DNA of 33,792 bases from Alphaproteobacteria bacterium (lineage in GTDB: Bacteria > Pseudomonadota > Alphaproteobacteria > Rs-D84). The notes beneath the pieces were generated by a model. It saw only the letters and a program-made list of their open reading frames with translations, did not search any database and was not told where the DNA came from. Location of the stretch: NCBI GenBank assembly GCA_017451625.1, contig JAFTNY010000050.1, forward strand, positions 1-33,792, written 5' to 3'. Made by a program: the position numbers and the translations under genes. Position 1 is the stretch's first letter. Each line of letters begins with the position of its first letter. Positions 13,833-21,211 of this stretch are shown in pieces.

Positions 13833-15422
13833 TTACGCCTGTGCGCGGGTAAATGCGCCACCATCCAACATGTCACGAACGGCAAAATGCTTGACCTTTT
13901 TCGCAGATGTTGACGGCAATTCTTCTTCGGTGATTGCAAAGTGTCTGACCCACTTGTACTGGGCAATCTGCAAATTCGATTTTTTCAGCAAGAATGCCAC
14001 ACGATCAACCGTTGTACCCGCCTTGACCTGAAATACTGCAAATGGGACTGTTTTGTCTTTGATTACATATTCAAAGACCGCAGCATTCAAGATTTCTTCG
14101 TTTTGCATGTATAAATCTTCCAGTTCATCGGGATAAACGTTTTTACCACTGTCCAGAACGATAACCTGTTTCTGGCGACCTTTGACCGTCAGACGGCCGT
14201 ATTTGTCCAAACAGCCAATATCACCCGTCTTGAACCAGCCGTTTTCAAACGCGGCAGCATTGGCGGCATCGTTTTCCAGATAACCACTCATAACCATATT
14301 ACCGCGAACCCAGATTTCACCGACACCATCTTTGTTGGGGTTATAAATCTGAATTTCGTTGCCCAACAGTGGCCCCGCGTAATACATAGAACCATCTGGA
14401 CGACGAAACGCAAAGTTAAAGTTCGCAGGCCCCGTTGTTTCGGTCAAACCATAGCAATCGCCGACAACAAACCCCATACTTTCATAGAATTTGCGGATTG
14501 ATGGCTTTAACGTCGCACCGGCAGACACCAATACCTTGGTATTGCCGCCAAAGGCATCGTGAACAGGTTTTGTAACCTTGTCCACCAATACCCCCAAACC
14601 AATCGCACGCAAGATTTTACGCATTGACACAATCACACGCATCAATGTCCAAACATGCTTTTCTTTGGCAGAATCGACGATTTTTTTATAAAACACTTCC
14701 CAAATGCGCGGTACGGCGGGGATAACTTCGGGCTTGTACTGTTTGAAGTCTTTGATAAATTCTTGGGGCTTTAAGACCGGTTGCAACAGCAGTTGGCCCT
14801 GAAGCGCGACAGGTACAATAATGTTAATCACCACACCATATATATGATACAGCGGTAAAAAGCCGTAGAATATATATCTGGGCAAAATTACTGTTTTATA
14901 AAATTGCGCACCGTCGGCCAACGACAACAGGTTTTCATGGGTTAGCCCCACCACCTTGGGGTTGCCGGTGGAACCAGATGTAAATGACAACTGGGCAATG
15001 TCGCTGCGTTCAGTATCCGCCATAACAAAATCATTTTCATCGGTGTCGTCGATATTTTCAATGTCAAACATTTCACATGGCGCGTCAGGCGTAAACATAG
15101 ACCGCTGGGCCAAGACCAATTTACAGTCAGTACGCTTCATCATGTTAACGTGTTCGGTTGTATTCAACCCTGTGTCCAGCATCAATGCGCGCGCCCCAAT
15201 AGACGAAATCGCAAAATAAGAACGAACGAAATCAGGTGTATTCCCAGACAGAATCGCAACTGTGTCGCCCTTTTTGATACCAAAGCGTTGCGCCAATAAA
15301 ACAGCACGCTGCTTTACCTTTCTTAATAAGTCTGCATAGGTTTCGTTCTGGCGTACAAAGAAAATACTGTCTTTGTTCCGCGAACATACGTCTTGCAGCA
15401 TTTCATATATGTTTTTCATCAT
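13833..15422 (-). CDS. Long-chain acyl-CoA synthetase / AMP-forming ligase
   Basis: The enzyme activates a carboxylic acid, probably a fatty acid, through an acyl-adenylate to a thioester. The 529-aa product has the ANL-family motifs: SFTSGSTGNPKVVG (about 147-160, ATP loop), YGLTETTGPANF, GDIGCLDKYGRLTVKGR, and a C-terminal Lys near TSAKKVKHF. VIPAVPRIWEVFYKKI is typical of FadD/FACL members. MMKNIYEML at 15422 follows AAGAG by six bases. It is a single-gene unit. Length is near normal (500-600). Use for lipid recycling, ornithine-lipid or phospholipid synthesis is possible; the substrate cannot be read from sequence. Confidence 0.8.
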   Translation of the reverse strand: MMKNIYEMLQDVCSRNKDSIFFVRQNETYADLLRKVKQRAVLLAQRFGIKKGDTVAILSGNTPDFVRSYFAISSIGARALMLDTGLNTTEHVNMMKRTDCKLVLAQRSMFTPDAPCEMFDIENIDDTDENDFVMADTERSDIAQLSFTSGSTGNPKVVGLTHENLLSLADGAQFYKTVILPRYIFYGFLPLYHIYGVVINIIVPVALQGQLLLQPVLKPQEFIKDFKQYKPEVIPAVPRIWEVFYKKIVDSAKEKHVWTLMRVIVSMRKILRAIGLGVLVDKVTKPVHDAFGGNTKVLVSAGATLKPSIRKFYESMGFVVGDCYGLTETTGPANFNFAFRRPDGSMYYAGPLLGNEIQIYNPNKDGVGEIWVRGNMVMSGYLENDAANAAAFENGWFKTGDIGCLDKYGRLTVKGRQKQVIVLDSGKNVYPDELEDLYMQNEEILNAAVFEYVIKDKTVPFAVFQVKAGTTVDRVAFLLKKSNLQIAQYKWVRHFAITEEELPSTSAKKVKHFAVRDMLDGGAFTRAQA

Positions 15423-15510
15423 GATAAACTCTTGTAATTAAGTTAACATATATCGACATCACCACGATACCGATATATTGAATATAGACATATTTCGCAG
15501 GAAAAACAAC

Positions 15511-15530
15511 CTAATTATCAGGATAATTAG
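15511..15530. promoter_or_regulatory. Perfect palindrome CTAATTATC-AG-GATAATTAG, candidate operator
   Basis: The 9-bp arms are exact complements around a two-base centre. It lies about 90 bp upstream of the leftward acyl-CoA synthetase start and 325 bp upstream of nrdD. The ATTATC/GATAAT half-sites recall Fur-type boxes, but no regulator can be assigned. Confidence 0.45.
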
Positions 15531-15559
15531 ATGGGCGGGGCGATTCTGAACTGCACAAG

Positions 15560-15593
15560 ATATAGATACAGATTCGCAAAAAATTATCTATAT
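15560..15593. repeat. Inverted repeat ATATAGATA-N16-TATCTATAT
   Basis: Two perfect 9-bp arms (15560-15568 and 15585-15593) flank 16 bp. They are A/T-rich, so chance is possible. The element could be an operator or cruciform-forming element in the shared regulatory region. Confidence 0.3.
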
Positions 15594-15765
15594 TTTGTAT
15601 TTTTTGCAAGAAACCGAATCAGTTCCTAGTATAAAAAGGGACTTTTATTGACACAAAACGATGATTGGTATAAAAACACCGATTCTGTTTTCGGGCTGTG
15701 ATATGCAGAAAATCCGCATTTTTAAAAGTAAAGCGAAAAATAAAAAAAATTTGTCTTTTTATGTA

Positions 15766-15794
15766 TTGATACCATTTACACAAAACTATATATT
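15766..15794 (+). promoter_or_regulatory. Promoter of the nrd operon
   Basis: TTGATA (15766-15771) and TATATT (15789-15794) are 17 bp apart. The -10 lies within the first NrdR-like box, so repressor binding would block polymerase directly. The predicted start near 15801 gives a ~55-base leader. Confidence 0.55.
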
Positions 15795-15798
15795 GTTA
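15783..15798 (+). promoter_or_regulatory. NrdR box 1
   Basis: The core CTATATATTG matches the NrdR consensus (acaCwAtATaTwGtgt) at all ten central positions; the outer triplets are weaker. It is paired with a second box 33 bp downstream, about three helical turns, the usual tandem arrangement for this repressor of ribonucleotide reductase genes. Confidence 0.7.
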
Positions 15799-15815
15799 TT
15801 AAATCGAACAAACAA

Positions 15816-15831
15816 CCACTATATGTTGTGT
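15816..15831 (+). promoter_or_regulatory. NrdR box 2
   Basis: CTATATGTTG with flanks CCA and TGT departs from the NrdR consensus at only two positions. It lies 25 bp before the nrdD start, downstream of the predicted transcription start, in phase with box 1. Confidence 0.7.
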
Positions 15832-15855
15832 TTTTAGAAGATTGGAGTTATAAAG

Positions 15856-17892
15856 ATGTCAGAAACACAAAATGAAATTAAAATTCAGATTACACCAACG
15901 TTGGCAACACGCTTGGTCGCGGTGCAAAAGCGCAGTGGGGAAACAGTGCCTTTTGATGCCAAGAAGATTTATGAAGCAATAAAAAAGGCCGTTGCGGTCA
16001 CAACCGAAATTTCAGATGTAGAGGTTGTAAAAATAACACAGGATGTGTTGAAACGACTGGACGATAAGTTTGCAGAAAAAACACCAACAGTCGAAGCGAT
16101 TCAAGATGTTGTTATCCAGACGCTGATGGATAATCGTGCATATAAAACAGCCGAAGCGTATATTATCTATCGTCAGAAACGTACGGAAATCCGCGAATCT
16201 ATGGTTGATGCGGTCGAAGTTATCGAAGGATATGTTGGTGGTTCAAACTGGCGTATCAAGGAAAATGCAAATGTTGGCTATTCCATCGGTGGCCTGATTT
16301 TGCGTACCAGCGAACGCGTAACCGCGGAATATTGGTTGAACCTGTATCCGCGGGCGGTTGCTGAGGCGCACAAGACAGCCGCAATTCATGTACACGACTT
16401 GGGATGGTTGACCGGTTATTGTGCAGGGTGGTCTTTGCGCGAACTGTTGTACGAAGGGTTTAATGGTGTTGAAGGGTATTTGCAGTGCCAGCCGGCCCGT
16501 CATATGGCAACGGCAATTTCCCATATGGTGAATTTCTTGGGGACATTGCAAAATGAATTTGCAGGCGCACAGGCGTTTTCGTCGGTTGATACATACTTGG
16601 CACCATATGTCAGAATCGATAATCTGACGTACGCGGATGTCAAGAACGCAATGCAGACATTAATCTTTAACTGCGCGGTGCCATGCCGTTGGGGAACACA
16701 GACACCATTTATTAACTTTACATTTGACTGGACATGCCCAGAAGACCTGAAAAAGCAGCGTCCATTTGTTGGCAAACAACAGGTTGATTTCACATATGGC
16801 GATTTGCAGCCAGAAATGGATTTAATCAACAAAGCATTCTTGGAAGTTATGACTGAAGGTGATGCATTGGGTCGTCCGTTTACATTCCCAATTCCAACAT
16901 ACAATATTACGCCAGACTTTCCATGGGAACATCCGAATGTAAAGCCACTGTTTGATTTGGCGGCAAAATATGGGATTCCAAATTTCCAAAACTTCTTGAA
17001 TTCCGATTTGAATCCGACGGATGTTCGTTCAATGTGTTGCCGGTTGCGCTTGGATGTGCGCGAACTGTTAAAGCGTGGCGGCGGATTGTTTGGTTCTGCG
17101 GAAAAGACAGGTTCGATTGGGGTTATCACAATTAACTTGGCGCGTTTGGGCTATATCCATCGTGGGAATCGTGAAGGTCTGTTTACAGAACTGAAACGCC
17201 TGTTGGATTTGGGACGCGACGCGTTGGAAATCAAGCGCGAAATCATTTCGAAAAACATGGAACGTGGGTTGTATCCGTTTACAAAACGCTATCTGGGGGA
17301 TTGGAATCATCACTTCTCGACAATCGGTGTAAATGGGGCGAATGAAATGGTACGCAACTTTACAGGCGATCGCGAAAACATCGCAACACCGATGGGTAAA
17401 AAGTTGGTGTTGGACGTGATGGACTTTATCCGCGAAAACTTGGCCACATTCCAAGAACAGACGGGGAATCTGTATAATCTGGAAGCGACACCAGCCGAAG
17501 GTTGTTCATATCGCTTTGCCAAGACGGACGTCAAGAATTTCCCAGACATTATTACTGCGGGAACCAAGGATGCGCCATACTATACAAATTCAACCCAGTT
17601 GCCAGTGAACTTTACGGATGATCCGTTTGTCGCACTGGAACACCAAGAAGAATTACAGCGCAAGTATACAGGTGGGACGATGTTGCATCTGTATATGGGC
17701 GAACCTGTATCCAGTGGGGACGCGGCCCAGAAAATTGTGCGGACAATCTTTGAAAATTACAAGGTACCGTATATGACACTGACACCGACATTTTCAATCT
17801 GTCCGAAACATGGGTATTTACCAGGCAAGCACGAATTCTGTCCAAAATGCGACGCAGAAAACGCCGCCAATCAAGACAGCAACGAACAGTAA
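15856..17892 (+). CDS. nrdD: Anaerobic ribonucleoside-triphosphate reductase, large part lacking the glycyl-radical segment
   Basis: NrdD reduces ribonucleotides to deoxyribonucleotides without oxygen. The 678-aa product has an N-terminal ATP-cone (about 12-115, RSGETVPFDAKKIYEAI and RAYKTAEAYIIYRQKR), the barrel domain with MCCRLRLD (C394/C395, holding the active-site Cys), NATPAEGCSYRFAKTD-type sequence near residue 545, and a C-terminal zinc knuckle (C649-x2-H652, C662-x2-C665). It then stops with NAANQDSNEQ. In ordinary NrdD the RxxGY glycyl-radical loop follows this knuckle within a few residues; it is absent here and encoded by the next ORF in the same frame. GGAG lies eight bases before the ATG. 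The fragment cannot work alone by the known mechanism. Confidence 0.93.
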   Translation: MSETQNEIKIQITPTLATRLVAVQKRSGETVPFDAKKIYEAIKKAVAVTTEISDVEVVKITQDVLKRLDDKFAEKTPTVEAIQDVVIQTLMDNRAYKTAEAYIIYRQKRTEIRESMVDAVEVIEGYVGGSNWRIKENANVGYSIGGLILRTSERVTAEYWLNLYPRAVAEAHKTAAIHVHDLGWLTGYCAGWSLRELLYEGFNGVEGYLQCQPARHMATAISHMVNFLGTLQNEFAGAQAFSSVDTYLAPYVRIDNLTYADVKNAMQTLIFNCAVPCRWGTQTPFINFTFDWTCPEDLKKQRPFVGKQQVDFTYGDLQPEMDLINKAFLEVMTEGDALGRPFTFPIPTYNITPDFPWEHPNVKPLFDLAAKYGIPNFQNFLNSDLNPTDVRSMCCRLRLDVRELLKRGGGLFGSAEKTGSIGVITINLARLGYIHRGNREGLFTELKRLLDLGRDALEIKREIISKNMERGLYPFTKRYLGDWNHHFSTIGVNGANEMVRNFTGDRENIATPMGKKLVLDVMDFIRENLATFQEQTGNLYNLEATPAEGCSYRFAKTDVKNFPDIITAGTKDAPYYTNSTQLPVNFTDDPFVALEHQEELQRKYTGGTMLHLYMGEPVSSGDAAQKIVRTIFENYKVPYMTLTPTFSICPKHGYLPGKHEFCPKCDAENAANQDSNEQ

Positions 17893-17937
17893 AAACAAAT
17901 TAAGTCATACAACAAATCAGAAAGGGAGGAGATTATT
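17890..17937 (+). promoter_or_regulatory. In-frame stop and strong Shine-Dalgarno joining the two parts of NrdD
   Basis: TAA at 17890-17892 is followed by 15 sense codons without a stop and then ATG 17938 in the same frame. AGGGAGGAG (17923-17931) ends six bases before that ATG and is the strongest ribosome binding site I see in the window. This supports separate initiation of the small protein, while the unbroken frame leaves readthrough possible. Confidence 0.8.
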
Positions 17938-18120
17938 ATGACATCAAACTGCAACAGAACACCATGCGAAGTATTTTCACGTTCAATGGGATTTATTCGT
18001 CCTGTGAAAAATTTCAATATTGGCAAGTATTCTGAATTTTGCGAACGTAAAACATTTACAGAAGCAAACAGTTTATCAGCCGGCGCACGCCATTCTGATT
18101 TGTTGAAACGTGCGGCGTAA
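17938..18120 (+). CDS. Stand-alone glycyl-radical subunit of the anaerobic ribonucleotide reductase (60 aa)
   Basis: The protein matches the C-terminal segment missing from the upstream NrdD. EVFSRSMGFIRPVKNFNIGK followed by EFCERKTF aligns with the family pattern EVWTRVMGYHRP...FNIGK...EFAERKFF. The radical-bearing residue would be Gly18 (codon 17989-17991), with Arg15 and Arg21-Pro22 around it. The first nine residues (MTSNCNRTP) and the last ~20 (TEANSLSAGARHSDLLKRAA) are extra. It has its own strong ribosome binding site and ends three bases before nrdG. Inference: it docks into the large part so that NrdG can make the radical, much as GrcA/YfiD replaces the damaged end of pyruvate formate-lyase. 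If the TAA is read through, it is simply the C-terminus of a ~754-aa NrdD. Confidence 0.85.
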   Translation: MTSNCNRTPCEVFSRSMGFIRPVKNFNIGKYSEFCERKTFTEANSLSAGARHSDLLKRAA

Positions 18121-18123
18121 ACG

Positions 18124-18825
18124 ATGCGTGAAATTCAAATCGGGGGATTGGTTCCGTTCACCACCATTGATTATCCAGAAAAATTGGCGGCAGTGCTGTT
18201 TTTAGTTGGATGTCCATTGCGGTGTGTGTATTGTTCCAACCCCCATTTATTAAATGTTGGCGATGGCGAATACGATCCCGCGCGCATAATGGAGTGGTTG
18301 CAGGCACGCGTGGGTAAATTAGAGGCCGTCGTTTTTTCAGGTGGCGAAGCATTGATGCAGGGTGATGTCACGATTGAATATATGAAACGTGTGCGCAGTC
18401 TGGGATTTAAAATCGGGTTGCATACCAATGGGTTTTATCCAGATACATTGGCGCGGGCGACGGATGTGGTGGATTGGATTGGTTTAGACTTCAAGGCCAC
18501 ACGCGAAAAATACCCCGATCTGACCGGTCAGCATATTGCATATGACAATATGATGCGCAGTTTGGATGTCTGGATGGCCACAGGCAAAGATTTTGAAGTG
18601 CGAATAACATGCGATCCACGATTTATCAACAAAGATGATTTGTGCGCGATTGCAGACATCTTGGCGACGCGTGGCGTGCAGAAAATTGCCATACAAAAGT
18701 ATATTCCACACTTTGAAGATGCTGCGCACCAAACCGATGCAGCCGCACGAAATCAGTTCTTTGATGATGCAGTGTTGCGTGAACGGATTAACGGTATGTT
18801 TAAATCGGTAATTTGGCGTGAATAA
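18124..18825 (+). CDS. nrdG: Anaerobic ribonucleotide reductase activating enzyme
   Basis: NrdG is a radical-SAM protein that abstracts hydrogen from the reductase glycine. The 233-aa product has the cluster motif C30-x3-C34-x2-C37 (GCPLRCVYCSNP) after IDYPEKLAAVLFLVG. Also present are FSGGEALMQ (SAM contact), GLHTNGFYPD and WIGLDFKAT. It belongs to the longer NrdG group that accompanies NrdD with an EVW/FxRxxG-type ending. It starts three bases after the small subunit with no strong ribosome binding site, so it probably relies on coupling to that gene's translation. A terminator follows directly. Confidence 0.92.
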   Translation: MREIQIGGLVPFTTIDYPEKLAAVLFLVGCPLRCVYCSNPHLLNVGDGEYDPARIMEWLQARVGKLEAVVFSGGEALMQGDVTIEYMKRVRSLGFKIGLHTNGFYPDTLARATDVVDWIGLDFKATREKYPDLTGQHIAYDNMMRSLDVWMATGKDFEVRITCDPRFINKDDLCAIADILATRGVQKIAIQKYIPHFEDAAHQTDAAARNQFFDDAVLRERINGMFKSVIWRE

Positions 18826-18853
18826 CCCCATGATTTTTCATGGGGGTTTATTT
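18826..18853 (+). terminator. Intrinsic terminator of the nrd operon
   Basis: CCCCATGA (18826-18833) pairs with TCATGGGG (18838-18845) around a TTTT loop, followed by GTTTATTT. It begins at the nrdG stop codon. Confidence 0.85.
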
Positions 18854-18903
18854 GGCGCGCATATCTGTGGGAACCAAGGTTATATAGAACAAGGATGTTT
18901 GCT

Positions 18904-19473
18904 ATGCGTAATATCGACAAAAGGTTGTTTAATGCGCTTTCACTCAATGAAGTCGATAAGATAAAACAGTTGATTGAACGTGGCGCAGATGTTAATGCAC
19001 AGACCGAGTACGAGGCCACACCAATACACATCGTGGCCTGTGTTGGGGATGCGGCTATCGCCGATATACTGTTGAACAATGGCGCAAATGTAAATATACA
19101 AACAACATCAGGGGTCAGTCCGTTGCACTGCGCCAAGGATGTGGAAATGGCCAAGGTGTTAATTCGACATGGCGCAAATGTGATGGCAAGAACGAAATCT
19201 GGCTGTACGCCACTGCATGATGCCAAGGATGGGGCGATTGCCCAACAACTGATTGACAGTGGGGCCGATGTAAACGCACTGGCATCAGATGGATGTACGC
19301 CACTGCACCATGCCAGAAATGTTGGGGTTGCGAAAATACTGATTGAAAATGGCGCCCAGATAAACGTAATTGACAACGAAGGGATGACACCACTGGCACG
19401 TTCTCAATCAAAAGAAATTGCGGCATTTTTGCGACAAAATGGTGCCGTTTGGCGTGGACCGACAGATGATTGA
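18904..19473 (+). CDS. Ankyrin-repeat protein
   Basis: The 189-aa product consists almost entirely of about five ankyrin repeats (KIKQLIERGADVNAQ, ADILLNNGANVNIQ, AKVLIRHGANVMAR, AQQLIDSGADVNAL, AKILIENGAQINVI), each followed by TPLH/SPLH-type turns. The middle repeats are 30 residues instead of the usual 33. There is no signal peptide, so it is either cytosolic or exported by a route not visible here; binding partner unknown. ATG 18904 is preferred to 18895 because AAGGA (18891-18895) is then correctly spaced. It sits between the nrd terminator and a small membrane-protein gene. Confidence 0.75.
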   Translation: MRNIDKRLFNALSLNEVDKIKQLIERGADVNAQTEYEATPIHIVACVGDAAIADILLNNGANVNIQTTSGVSPLHCAKDVEMAKVLIRHGANVMARTKSGCTPLHDAKDGAIAQQLIDSGADVNALASDGCTPLHHARNVGVAKILIENGAQINVIDNEGMTPLARSQSKEIAAFLRQNGAVWRGPTDD

Positions 19474-19497
19474 CACGCATACTTTTTGTGATAGAAT
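19470..19497 (+). promoter_or_regulatory. Promoter of the 61-aa membrane protein gene
   Basis: TTGACA (19470-19475) overlaps the stop codon of the ankyrin gene. TAGAAT (19492-19497) follows after 16 bp and is preceded by TGA (extended -10). Predicted transcription starts near 19504. Confidence 0.6.
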
Positions 19498-19520
19498 TAA
19501 CAGTATCAAGCGAGGGATTT

Positions 19521-19706
19521 ATGATGTTGTGGTTGTTTAACTGTGTTTTTATATTGCTGTTTACGTACCTGTTCGGCACATGGGCGGGGGTATTGTGTGG
19601 TATTTACATGCTGGCGATTGCGTTTTTAATTGCACGATATAATCGCTTTGCGGTTCAGGTTATTGATAAACAACGCCAAGAAATAGAAAAATTACGCAAG
19701 AAATAA
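19521..19706 (+). CDS. Small membrane protein (61 aa)
   Basis: The product starts MMLWLFNCVFILLFTYLFGT and has two closely spaced hydrophobic helices (about 2-19 and 21-38), followed by a charged helical tail (IDKQRQEIEKLRKK) likely in the cytosol. No family recognised. GAGGG at 19512-19516 supports initiation at 19521 or the adjacent ATG at 19524. It has its own promoter and terminator, and so is a complete small transcription unit. Confidence 0.55.
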   Translation: MMLWLFNCVFILLFTYLFGTWAGVLCGIYMLAIAFLIARYNRFAVQVIDKQRQEIEKLRKK

Positions 19707-19732
19707 AAAATCCCCAAAACTGGGGATTTTTT
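19705..19732. terminator. Bidirectional intrinsic terminator
   Basis: AAAAAATCCCC (19705-19715) and GGGGATTTTTT (19722-19732) form an 11-bp stem around AAAACT. It lies between the convergent stops of the 61-aa gene and the leftward secreted-protein gene and can serve both. Confidence 0.88.
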
Positions 19733-21110
19733 ATGGGCATTGTGCCAGTTGTTTTAAAACATTTTGCACATCGTTATTGATGGACACAGTTATTTCACGC
19801 TGTAGGCCATCTTTGTAGGTGTAATTAAACTGGGCATCTTTGAATTCTGGCAGGGCCTGATACGCCTGTTGGAATGGGGCCAGCATTGCCGTAAACCACT
19901 GGCGTCCACGACACAAACAGCCATTACGTACGTCGGCTGCAACAACAGCGGTGGCCGTATTTGGGTATTGTGAATCCAAATCGTGATCGGTCATCATCAG
20001 ACATCTGGAACCAAAGCCATAGAAATTCGCGTCATCTGACAGGAATTTATAAACCAAGCCATCACTGGCACCGGCCTGCTTTAACGCATAGGCCATACCG
20101 TCGGTGCAACACGCCTGTGCGGAACGCATCAGCATTTTATACCGATCCAGCAACGGTGCCGCCGCAGGATCCGTTGCCTGAATATGCTTATTACAATCCG
20201 CGGCATGGATAAATTCTGCCATTTTGGCATCGCGTAGTTTTGCACTGCGCGGTGATACAGTTTCACGAACAATTGGTTTACGCCGCCAGATTTGACATTC
20301 TGTTTCGGTTTCAAATGGACAACCATCATCACATGCAACCGCATCTGGGCCAAAGGCATCAACCACAATTTCTGTCATGTCTTGGGCGACATATTCTGGG
20401 CGTGGTTGCACCAGTGTCAATTCAGCATTTGCCGCATTATCATCGACCGGCATATTCGTAAACCACAAATTAGCCGATGGTTTACGTGGTGCCAACAATT
20501 CTTCGACGCGGGCGCGTGTTGTTGCGGCATCTTCCATATTTTGCTGGTACAAAGCAATCGGATCGATTGTTGCGGTGGATGTATTTGTGATACTGGATGG
20601 GTCAACTTCGCGGACATAGATTTCGGGGCTGGCCTCTAAAAACCAGTCTGTAAAATCCTTGTACCGATAACTGTTAATTGATTCGTCCCAGATTGGAATT
20701 CCATTTTTCCAATCAACGGTTTTATCTGCGTCTGGGCCAGTGTATTTGCCATGTACGCCATCCCACAGGGCGGGACGTCTGTCTTCGGGGACAGGTTTAA
20801 TCGACAACATTTTAACATCAATGTTGCGGATTGGCATTGGTAGGTTCTGGGCCACAGGCATCACCGCGGCATTTGGATCTGCGTCCATCCACGTTGGTGG
20901 TTCGGGGGTGCGTGTTGGTGTCGCCACAACAATCGCAGTCGGCGACCCCGCAGGCACAACCATTGGTGTAGTATCAGACTGAATCCATTCGAATTCTTCG
21001 AATACCAATGGCGCAACATCACAACCGGCCCCAACACATTCAGATGCGTGGGCGTTCAGTGTCCCGCATAAACACAGCAAAGACGAAAAAATAAAAGTTC
21101 TGGTTTTCAT
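19731..21110 (-). CDS. Secreted protein, unknown function
   Basis: Not recognised. The 459-aa precursor has a signal peptide (MKTRTFIFSSLLCLCGTLNA, cleavage likely after HAS at about residue 23). A Pro/Thr-rich region (about 45-80) is followed by a C-terminal half with about a dozen Cys, including CDDGCPF, QACCTDG and GCLCRG. It is probably periplasmic or exported, with disulfides. The C-terminal part (ADCNKHIQATDPAAAPLLDR to LKQLAQCP) looks like one domain. The start lies seven bases after a consensus -10. Confidence 0.6.
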   Translation of the reverse strand: MKTRTFIFSSLLCLCGTLNAHASECVGAGCDVAPLVFEEFEWIQSDTTPMVVPAGSPTAIVVATPTRTPEPPTWMDADPNAAVMPVAQNLPMPIRNIDVKMLSIKPVPEDRRPALWDGVHGKYTGPDADKTVDWKNGIPIWDESINSYRYKDFTDWFLEASPEIYVREVDPSSITNTSTATIDPIALYQQNMEDAATTRARVEELLAPRKPSANLWFTNMPVDDNAANAELTLVQPRPEYVAQDMTEIVVDAFGPDAVACDDGCPFETETECQIWRRKPIVRETVSPRSAKLRDAKMAEFIHAADCNKHIQATDPAAAPLLDRYKMLMRSAQACCTDGMAYALKQAGASDGLVYKFLSDDANFYGFGSRCLMMTDHDLDSQYPNTATAVVAADVRNGCLCRGRQWFTAMLAPFQQAYQALPEFKDAQFNYTYKDGLQREITVSINNDVQNVLKQLAQCP

Positions 21111-21117
21111 GCCTATA

Positions 21118-21128
21118 ATTATATCACA
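21118..21128 (-). promoter_or_regulatory. Extended -10 (TGTGATATAAT) of the secreted-protein gene
   Basis: A perfect TATAAT (21118-21123 on the minus strand) is preceded by TGA. Only seven bases separate it from the ATG at 21110, so the transcript should be leaderless or nearly so. Confidence 0.6.
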
Positions 21129-21183
21129 TTTTTATAGTGGATTAAAGCAAGTTTTTTACTGTGTTTTCACGAACAAAATCATG

Positions 21184-21211
21184 AAAAAAATGCGCCATTG
21201 GCGCATTTTTT
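21184..21211 (-). terminator. Intrinsic terminator of the olsB-plsC-proS operon
   Basis: ATGCGCC (21190-21196) and GGCGCAT (21200-21206) form a stem with a three-base loop, flanked by A6 and T6 runs. The proS stop codon (21210-21212) overlaps the flank, so the stem follows it immediately on the minus strand. Confidence 0.85.

Larger units (their letters stand above)
15423..15855. promoter_or_regulatory. Long divergent regulatory region between acyl-CoA synthetase and nrdD
   Basis: This 433-bp A/T-rich gap holds no convincing gene. It contains a perfect 9-2-9 palindrome (15511-15530), a second inverted repeat (15560-15593), a possible upstream promoter (TTGACA at 15648-15653, TATAAA at 15669-15674, spacer a short 15 bp), the nrdD promoter and two NrdR-like boxes next to the start. 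The length and number of elements suggest control of the anaerobic reductase by more than one input. Confidence 0.6.

Noticed and set aside
17893-17937. Treating nrdD as a plain pseudogene or frameshift
   Set aside because: No frameshift is present. The rest of both parts is intact, the downstream part has a strong ribosome binding site of its own, and nrdG and the NrdR boxes are preserved.
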